From: Bradysia coprophila
Lineage: Eukaryota > Arthropoda > Insecta > Diptera > Sciaridae
Length of the DNA: 64,000 nucleotides
Reading direction: 5' to 3'
Assembly (NCBI RefSeq): GCF_014529535.1
Contig: NW_023503501.1
Coordinates: 1 to 64,000 of the forward strand
This document shows, piece by piece, positions 55,838-64,000 of the stretch. The position numbers and the translations under genes were made by a program. Below the pieces are notes generated by a model. That model was not told the DNA's origin, searched no databases, and worked only from the letters and a program-made list of their open reading frames with translations. Every line of letters starts with the position of its first letter. Within the stretch, counting starts at the first letter, position 1.

Positions 55838-57663
55838 GTCTTCATCAGATTCCTGCTCAGAAGTTACTCTCAATTGGTCCGACTGATGAATTTGTTCGAG
55901 CCTAGTCCCACTAATTCCGAATCCGGAATCCGTCGTTACCTTGGTCTTAGCAATTCTACGTTTTAACTTTGTTCATTTTATTGGATTCGTAATTCGAACC
56001 TTAGTGAATTTGGCTGGGTTTCTCGTTCCTGTATCTAGAGGGACGTTCAACGGTGAACCATTCAACTGGTGGGTGTACTCCTCAAACTCATCTTCCGTAG
56101 ACTTCTTCGTCGCCTGTTTATCCGAAAAAATGTTTTAATCAGATTGTTGTTCCTCATTACCCGTCTAAGTCAGTCTAACTGTCTATTTATACCTTTGAAG
56201 TCATGTTAGCAACTGAATAATATCCTCTCTCTGAGGTGTACTACGAGGTAATAGCCAACAGAAAGGATATTCGAATATAGCTGGAGGTATTTTTTTATAG
56301 AAAATTGAAAATTAATCATCACTGACGCAATTTTTACATTACGAATTATTAACAAAATTTCACTAAATTATTAACAATATTATTATGCGCATAACACTAT
56401 TTAGAATTATAAAATTGATTTTATTGTGCGATGAATTTTCGATGAGTAGACTATGTACTCCTAGTGTAGTATCTACATTGTGACGACTAGGTGCTGATCA
56501 TTTTCCTATAAAAATTAAAATCATTCTTACGGGTTTTTGATAGCATCCGTTAGGCAAAAAACAGGCACCCAGGCTTCCAATCGAATTCCATATCACCGAC
56601 CAATACAGCACCAAAATAACGGAAAATTTTCGAATTCCGTAATCAGGTAATTTTTAATGTCATCAGATTCCGGATCACAAGTCCTACTCGTTCCACATCC
56701 GGAATCCGCCTTGATCTTGGCAATTTCACATTTTTGTCTTAAAGCTGCGATCGCACTTACTCCGTTTAGTTCTCCGTTCACTTTTAAACAATGAGAAATG
56801 GGAGGAGCTTCCATTATTCGTTCGTAAACGGAGCGCAAAACGGTGTAAGTGCGTGGACACAATATTAATAATTTTTACAGTGGCTCATCATTACAATTGG
56901 TTAAATCCCACATTTAAAAAAGATAAAAGTTGAACTTGCGAAGATGGTTCTGTTAAGTAAATGGACAATAGAGCCGACGGTGTGAAAGTGTTAAGTTAGC
57001 ATTTAAAAAGAGACCAGTCCAAAGGAATTTAATGTTTGGCTCTTTTTCGGAGATATTTTACGTCAAACTTTCTTTACATCGGTTACATTGCTTGAGAGTG
57101 ACACTATTCACCCAGTAATTATATGTCACATTTTTTCACATTTCCACATTTGATTGGTAATTTTACTTGGTAATTTCCCTTTACTAGGGAGGGAAAATGG
57201 ACTTTCCATCCCTAGGAAAAAGTCTTTTCCTCCTTCGTAAAGGAAAACGTCATACTACACTCGGGAAGGAATTTAATATTTCGTATCACGATTAAAGCCA
57301 TCGGACACATTTACTCATCTGAATACGAAATTTCAAATTCCTTCCCTTGTATAGTAATATTATCACATAAGCGAAAGCAGACAACAGGCCTGAAGTGTAA
57401 TTTTTGAATTCCCCTAGTTGACTAATTTTGACATCCGAACACATCGCGCATAAAATACCTCACGATTTTACGAGATAATTTGGTTATCTTGGAGAGGGAT
57501 TAACAAGATTCCTCCTCCGTCGTGATAGCCTTCTTCACCCACAAATAAGCAATGCACTAATAAACGGGCTTGTGAATATGTAATTTGAAATGAAAACTCG
57601 TACGTGTTTATCATTATTATAGTTTATCATTGCAAATTGTTACAAATCAACATCATCGACAAA
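55838..57663. other. Intergenic DNA between OR2 and the lectin-like gene (unit B)
   Basis: Contains the receptor 5' flank (to about 56,410) and the exon 1 relic at 56,555-56,745; otherwise nothing recognised. The unit A equivalent is 11,763-13,588. Confidence 0.55.
56555..56745 (-). pseudogene. Odorant receptor exon 1 relic (unit B)
   Basis: Unit B counterpart of 12,480-12,670, with the same indels relative to OR2. Confidence 0.7.
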
Positions 57664-58269
57664 TTATTCAACACGTTTCCAAATTCTAACAGCTGTGTTA
57701 ATCGGTCGAACCTCACAGCCTTCAACCAAAAATTTAGTTCCTGTTCCCGGACCTTCAAATTTTCCAGTATTAATTCTTTTTGACCAACCATTAGTTGGCA
57801 ACCATGAATCAAGAACATCAGCATTGCCACCTGTACTTCCTACTCTGGCTATTCTCGGAGCGCATGGTTGTTGCACTTCATCCCATGCTGCAGAATCGCC
57901 TCCCAACGGATCGATTTGCAAACATGTATTGGCGTTTGAATTTGGCTGTTCAATCCAAATGTTACGACTCGTAAATTGGCCAATTTGAGCGAGGAAACTG
58001 TACAGTTGCAATGGATTCACTTGAATCAGTGATGGCCTGTTAATTAAGTCACTTTGATCAGAGCAAAACTTTACCGCCTCACTATACGTCATTGGTTTGT
58101 AAAATAATTTGAGACACAAGTCTTCGTTATACGCGATCCAGTCATTTTCACAATCAGATCCATCTGAAATATTATCAGTAATTATTGGACATTTTTTAGG
58201 ATCTGTAAGGTACTCACTAGAAACTTTCACGTAAATCACAAATAATGTGAAGAGAAACAAAATCTTCAT
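57664..58269 (-). CDS. Secreted C-type-lectin-like protein (unit B)
   Basis: Same predicted protein as the unit A copy at 13,589-14,194: signal peptide, cysteine-rich mature part, lectin-like first half. No amino-acid difference was seen between copies, so both could be active. A truncated CAACG-type MITE lies about 300 bp upstream of the start (58,577-58,706). Confidence 0.65.
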   Translation of the reverse strand: MKILFLFTLFVIYVKVSSEYLTDPKKCPIITDNISDGSDCENDWIAYNEDLCLKLFYKPMTYSEAVKFCSDQSDLINRPSLIQVNPLQLYSFLAQIGQFTSRNIWIEQPNSNANTCLQIDPLGGDSAAWDEVQQPCAPRIARVGSTGGNADVLDSWLPTNGWSKRINTGKFEGPGTGTKFLVEGCEVRPINTAVRIWKRVE

Positions 58270-58576
58270 GATTTTCGAAAGCAATCTTCTACTAAACTGA
58301 AAATTTAATTTCACTTTTAAGCTTAAGATGAGGTAGAATATTTAGAAATATAAAAAAATTGCATGTGAAAAGTGATAAGATTGGTTAATCTCGATTCTGC
58401 ACAGCGATAGAATAAGGTTAAGCCTTTGTGTAAATAAATGCAAACAAGGGCAATAACGCGATACTCGTGCAAATAATGTAACTTTGGTTTAAAAAAAACA
58501 ACGATGGATGTGACGCAAGTGAACGTAATACCTCAATCGGTTTAAACGATACAAATCAGAAATAATTTATTTTACC

Positions 58577-58706
58577 AAGCATGAGTGGCATTCTACATAA
58601 AGTATACTAAAACGGGTCACTGAAAAAAATCTGGAAACATTTTTCATAAAAAATAGTTCTCTATTTGGCAGCTGTCACGCGAAGAACTTTTGCTTGAAGT
58701 GCGTTG
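58577..58706. mobile_element. Truncated CAACG-type MITE (unit B)
   Basis: Unit B counterpart of 14,503-14,632. Confidence 0.8.
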
Positions 58707-59408
58707 CTTTTACCTCTGTTAACATTTGAAGTACGAAAACCCTTTACACTGACTGCATTTAGTACGGGCGGTACAACTGGAACAGGAATAGCAGATTTCC
58801 GGGAGTCAATGGAGATTTCTAACACTTTTTTGTTAGTGTATAAGGACTTTTATGATCGTTCCCCCGTGGCCGATTGGTTTTTGTAGCCACTTAGTCATTG
58901 CAAATAAGTTGAAGGAGTTGAAGTTGAAAAATCAGGAAGGTGAAATGGTCGATACGCCTTAATCGAACTGTTTCTATTAGACAATCTTCAAAATCCACCA
59001 CAATCAAACGAAATCCTCATTTACCTGGTAGATGATCAAGGTTTCACCAGCTTTTCAGTTCTAACATTGTACTTTTTACAATAAACTGAAAGATCATAAA
59101 TGGAAAGGGGAACAGTTTCTGGTAGTGTGGTAAAAGAAACATGTTCAGTGGCCGGGTGGTTTTGCCATTACTTTTTTCGCTAGTAATTCAATACTCACCT
59201 GGTTTGAGAGTTCTTGAAATGATTTCATTAAACGTTATCGTTTATAACGAGTTTTAAAATTTGATTTTATTGTTCATTCAAAATTTTCCTAGAATTGTGA
59301 CACATTTACACGCGCTAATAAGATAAGCGTAATTTCATTATAATTTGGCAAATAAATGCGGGCGGGCACATGATCTATTCAGATTTAAATTTAGACTTAA
59401 GACTTCGG

Positions 59409-59574
59409 GTGCCAACGTCTCCAAAATTCTATAATAATCATGATTTTTGATGTGCATCGATTGTGTGTTAGTTGAGAGACAATCACAAAAACAAGAAACA
59501 AACAACGAACAGAAACCCAGGCTTCCAGTGGAATTCTATTTCAACGACAATAAGGCAAAATAACGAAAAACATA
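59409..59574 (-). pseudogene. Odorant receptor exon 1 relic (unit B, second)
   Basis: Unit B counterpart of 15,335-15,500. Confidence 0.75.
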
Positions 59575-59750
59575 GCTAACGCCGACCCGTACGAAACACC
59601 TATTCGTATCAAAAGCCTTTAATGTGAAACTCTTCATTTCTCTTACTTCATTTTCTTCTCTGCTGAAAAACTATTCTCCCTTTAAAATCACTTACATTAT
59701 CCACTCTTTGCCTTGTTATCATATACAACTAAATTGCCGGAGGCAATATA

Positions 59751-60795
59751 GACAGCCCCGTACGAAGACAAATTTCATAAATTCCTATTTAAACAGCTAT
59801 ATACCGCTATATTTAACTATATTTCACTATAAATAAACATTTCACAGATAAATATATGCTATTATATAGCTCTATATGCCTGTATATAGCTCAATATAGC
59901 TGTATATAGGTATATATAGATGTCCGTATATGGAATCCCTGAAACCCCACACACATAACAAATTATTTCCATGTTAACAGAAACTCTCTAAGTATCATTT
60001 TTCCCAAGATATTTCTATTTTACTAAAATCCAATATGGCCGCCGGCAGCCATTTTGTTAGGAGACCGGAAATAGTACCGACGCTTTACATTCGTTAATAC
60101 CTTTCAAACAAAAAAAAATTCATGAAATTCGGTCAAAATTTACTCGAGATATTGTCAAAATACACCACGTTCACTGTACTTCCGAGTAGCCAGATAAGAG
60201 CTCACTCCAAGAGACCTAGCTCACGCTCCGGAGAACATAATTTGAAAAACTTTTTTTTCCCTGATTGGTACGGTCAATACCTATCTAATAAAGCTAAAAT
60301 ATGACGAAATATGTTCAAATGTGGCCGACCTACAAGCAAAAACTGCTTGCCGCCCTGTGCCTGTTCCACACCAAGGGGTCTAACTCACGAGTCGGTCATC
60401 CGATTTCCATAAACTCTTTTTTTGTCGATCGGTATTGTAAATACCTTTTATTTGACGTATCACTTACAAGTTTAACGTTTAAATGTCCGGAGATATCTTC
60501 GAAAAACCGTAAAGCACTTATTGGGCCACAGCTCGGGAGTGGTCGATCCAAAATCACTCATCTTCGAACTTAGCCTGTCTTTTGACATTACCAAACGGGA
60601 AAAAAAAGAATTTTCAAAATCGGATGCGTTTTACTCAAGTTATCGTGCAGACAGACGGACAGACGGACATTTTTTTTCTCGCGGATTTGGCATCTCTAGA
60701 CAACCACAATAGGTTTCCCCTTACTCAGGGAGTCCAATTCGACGTGTTACAAACGTATGCGTAAACCCATAAGACCCCAGTACTTCGTACGGGTC
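59751..60795 (+). repeat. Dispersed repeat R, unit B copy
   Basis: Direct copy of 15,677-16,720. It differs from the unit A copy only in the last part (after the 'gacggacagacggac' tract), for example 'ttttttctcgcgg' where unit A has 'tttttccccactg'. It marks the right end of the segmental duplication. Confidence 0.9.
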
Positions 60796-62274
60796 TAAAA
60801 ATAGAGTCCGGTCAAAGATGAGGGAATTGTTCATGGCTTTAGGCTCCGGTTCTTTTTACCTTTGAAATTATAACAACTACCGTCTGTCAGGTTATAGTCG
60901 CTATAGTCGTTATAGTCAGGAATATTGCGAGAAAGTAATCAATAGAGCATCGCTTGAATTTTTTACTTTACGAATTATTAACGGAAATTCACTTAATTTC
61001 GTACATACCAATTTTGCTTTACCTGAGACGAAAAGCTCAGGGGCGCAAATTGCAAGAACCGAAATTCCGTACACAGAAAACCAAAACAAGACTCCTTTTC
61101 ACATTTATTGAACTTCAAGGAAACATCCTTCGGAGAAACATCCTTTGGAACGACAAACAGAGCTATAGCTCTTCCCTTTCCCGCACATCACGTAAAAATC
61201 ACGCTTTCAGCTTGACACCTCGAGCGATATCATAGATTTTAGAAGTTACACATGGCTAGCGCGACACTTTTCTCTTTAGAGGTTTTTGTTGGGATATCAT
61301 TCGTTTTGGAAGTTTTGAACTCAACCATACTATGAAAACTGAAATTATTCCGAATAAACGAACTCTCTATTTTGTAAGGATTCAAAAATAAGCTAAAAAA
61401 TGAAAAAGTTTAAAAATTTAAGAAATACTAACTATCAAAGAATAGCTTCAAAATACGTCACTACTCATTCTCCGCTCGAATAGCTCGAATTTCACCCGTT
61501 TCAGAAGCTCCATCTCCCTCTTCCCACTTGAATGATTTGCAAAACCTTTAATTTGTCTCGCCGAGACCTTTCAAGCTTAAAAGCTATAATACATACATCA
61601 CAATATCCATACATCCTCAAATACACTAGAAAAACCGTTCACAACCATAAAAAAACCCTGTAAAATGGCCCTAAGGGGCCAATAACACAAAATGACGAAT
61701 TTTCCTGGAGTATTTGCCGATCACAGTTTCATTTTTATTGACCAGAAGGGGCTAGCGCCACGGACTGTGCCACCATGATTTTGGGTTCAGACGCAGAAAT
61801 CGTCGTCACCTAAAATGATATCGGTTTTTTTTTTACAAGTATCCACCACAGGGCCTTGAGTTGCCTTCTCCTTATAGTGGTTTTTTGACTGTTTGTTTAA
61901 TACATATGACTTATCAGTTCAGCAGTCCGTCGATGGCATATTTCGTGGTAGAAAGGAAAAAGATTTATTTTTTGGTTTTGATTTTTCTTTTCATTTTAGT
62001 TTTTTAATTAACAAATAAATAACTTCGCAATTTATTATATTTTGTTAACCGATGAAAATAAGGCTTCATTTCTTAAAATATATGGAGGACTGTAGCTTCA
62101 ATAGCCTCAATCTCGTACGCAATGGATCATCTCAATCCGCAATTTTCTTCTCTTCTTTTTAAATCATTTTAACTATGCGAACAAAAACGGAAAATACTTT
62201 TTCTCGGTAAAAATTGTGAACAGAAATTTTCTATGAAACGCCATTTCATACACAAATACAATCAACATTAATCC
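60796..62274. other. Intergenic DNA 3' of the myotubularin gene
   Basis: About 60,900-61,010 again resembles receptor 5'-flanking DNA ('tacgaattattaacggaaat', 'tcacttaatttcgtac'), so the receptor cluster once extended beyond unit B. The rest is AT-rich with no gene recognised, apart from the 3' untranslated region of the myotubularin gene at its right end. Confidence 0.5.
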
Positions 62275-64000
62275 TCAATCTGGAATCTGTGAAATTGACA
62301 ATCCGTCAATGATGGATCCATCCGTCAAGAAATCATAGCTCTGCGTCAAAATATCGGTCAATTCATCGGAATTCGAATTATTTCCACTAAATGGAAAAAA
62401 AGAACTGATCGACGGCATCGACGGACCGTTAACGTTGACGCCGTTGATCACATCGTCGGATTCATTTAACGGTATCGGCACATCTTCAAAGTCATTGGAC
62501 TGTAATGCTTGTTGCAATTTGGAAATATTACTGAGAATGATCCGATTGTACAGTTCAACCTGTGGATAGCCACCGTTTTTGATTTCGAGCAGCGGTTGCC
62601 AACGGAAGTAACATTGTGTCCAGAGTTCCAGGTCACGGATGTTGGTTTGCGGCTCGATAAAACGGTCCTGAAGGCAAACAAAAGCCAAATGTCTCGGAAA
62701 TTAAGCAAAAAAAAATTCAATTTGTTACAAACCTCTGGCAGCTGACTGGCCACGGCTGCTGCTTGTGGAACATGCATCGTCATTCTTGAGCCAGTTTGAT
62801 GTAGGCCAGGTAAAGGTATCGCAGTGGGTGGTAGAAATGCCATTGATTTTCTCGATTGTTCTGGTGGCTTCTTAAACAGTGGATTGGCGAACAGGACCAT
62901 GTCTTTGTCGGAGAATTGTTCGCCCCAATCCCATACCGGTCGCAGAATTAAGTGTTCCTATCAATGACGAATGCGAATCAATTGAATGCGGAAGGATTTT
63001 CGCAGTCAAAGAAAACCTTACATTTTTGTGGGCGTATTGCCGATCGTGTTCCGAATTGAATTGGAATGTGTCAAATAACGGCAGAAAAGCGGAGTCCCAA
63101 ATTGTCGTAAGAAATGTTTCGGAATATTCAAATTCTTCTGGAAATTGTTGAATCAATTGCCATGTGCAGTCAAGAAACAGTAGAAACAGGGGACTTTGCT
63201 CGGTTGTGTCACTGTTTATGACGTGGCCCAGTCTATCACTGAAATATGTTGCGAAAATGGATATGACTATCACCTAAACAAGATTGAATCATCAAATTTT
63301 CCTCACCTAAACGGATGACCCAGCGACACCCAATCCTTCTGTATCAATGCCTGGAAACCGCTTAATGTTCGGTAATATGGATCCAACATAATTTGCGTTA
63401 AGCTAGAGATCACACAGCACATGTCGCGACCTTCACTCTCTTGCAGTACGACCGTTTCTCGTTGACGCATTTTCATCGCCGCCTCATTCGAATACTTTAG
63501 ACATAACGACACGTAAAACAGCCAACACGACTTATCGAGTAAGGTGTAAAATCGAACATCTTGAACCATAAATTGCCGTGAGCAGTCTGGTGTGCAGAGT
63601 TCTCGTAGCTTTAGAAAACTGGCCTGCACTTCCTGGATCGACGGCAGGACTTTGTTCAGTTCCATAATACTTGGCTGTTTCATCGCTGGATCACACTTTC
63701 GGACCAGTTCCAACATCTTGTTTTCTGGCTTCGTATCGGTTATTGTTGGTATCAGCTCGGCCATTCTGACCAGAGATGCATTTTCAAGACTATACACCTG
63801 AAGGGAGACCGGAATGGTTAATTATATTGAATCGAAATTTTCGCTTTACAAAAACAACCCGATGGCAGATGGCATTCTAGCAATCACTGACCATTTTTCC
63901 AAAATTCCAAAAATTACTCAAACCATCATCGAGTATCCGCCATTGGGTCAAGACCACACACTCACCCAAATAGCTGCACGGGACCGATTGAACGACTCTG
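62275..64000 (-). CDS. Myotubularin-related pseudophosphatase (MTMR10/11/12 type), partial
   Basis: 3' part of a gene that continues beyond the window. Exons: 64,000-63,966 (partial), 63,797-63,307, 63,238-63,022, 62,957-62,733 and 62,667-62,275 (stop), all GT-AG and in phase. The product matches the myotubularin phosphatase fold: LENASLVRMAEL, then LLDKSCWLFYVSLCLK, then IMLDPYYRTLSGFQALIQKDWVSLGHPF (split here by commas of meaning, not contiguous quoting). The active-site loop reads VVLQESEGRDMC where active members have HCSDGWDRT, so the catalytic Cys and Arg are both missing. It should therefore be a regulatory, non-catalytic member that binds active myotubularins. An acidic, Ser/Asn-rich C-terminal tail follows the conserved ELWTQCYFRW stretch. 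Confidence 0.9.

Larger units (their letters stand above)
45504..60795. repeat. Segmental duplication, unit B
   Basis: Direct-orientation partner of 1-16,720. This copy has the cleaner reading frames: the GH31 exon is open and OR2 has no insertion. It also has the empty site of the LINE found in unit A, at about 55,120-55,130. It ends with repeat R (59,751-60,795), after which the sequence enters a unique region leading to the myotubularin gene. Confidence 0.95.

Overview
This window looks like nuclear DNA of an insect, probably a nematoceran fly. Three things point that way: an odorant-receptor cluster of the insect 7tm_6 type, a ZAD-C2H2 zinc-finger gene (an arthropod family), and small GT-AG introns in AT-rich DNA full of MITEs. 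I cannot name the species. No prokaryotic, tRNA, rRNA or CRISPR features were seen.

Layout. (1) 1-16,720 is duplication unit A. It is a direct, nearly identical copy of unit B (45,504-60,795). Both carry, on the minus strand, an exon of a GH31 alpha-glucosidase, a ~142-bp tandem repeat, a broken odorant receptor (OR1), a second odorant receptor (OR2), receptor relics, a secreted C-type-lectin-like gene and a ~1-kb dispersed repeat (R). OR2 is intact over five exons in unit B. In unit A a 5'-truncated LINE with a 9-bp target-site duplication interrupts it. (2) 16,585-28,176 is a giant palindrome with two 5.77-kb arms around a 46-bp spacer. I found only two one-base homopolymer differences between the arms. 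Each arm holds a smaller inverted repeat with two tail-to-tail copies of a small secreted-peptide gene, giving four copies in all. (3) 28,041-32,987 is repeat-rich and has no clear gene. (4) 32,988-36,594 is a ~22-finger ZAD zinc-finger gene. (5) 39,033-40,683 is a small coiled-coil gene, with a decayed piggyBac transposase filling its second intron on the opposite strand. (6) 42,334-45,821 is a nearly complete GH31 alpha-glucosidase with one apparent frameshift. (7) Unit B follows. (8) 62,275-64,000 is the 3' half of a myotubularin-related pseudophosphatase that runs off the window.

The most striking feature is the palindrome. Its core is itself a hairpin-forming repeat, and its outer edge lies inside repeat R, at the point where the unit A/unit B identity stops. 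Repeat-mediated rearrangement would explain this, but so could an assembly fold-back; raw long reads would decide. Exon structures were built by hand from splice signals, reading-frame phase and paralogue comparison. Family assignments come from recognised motifs, not database searches.
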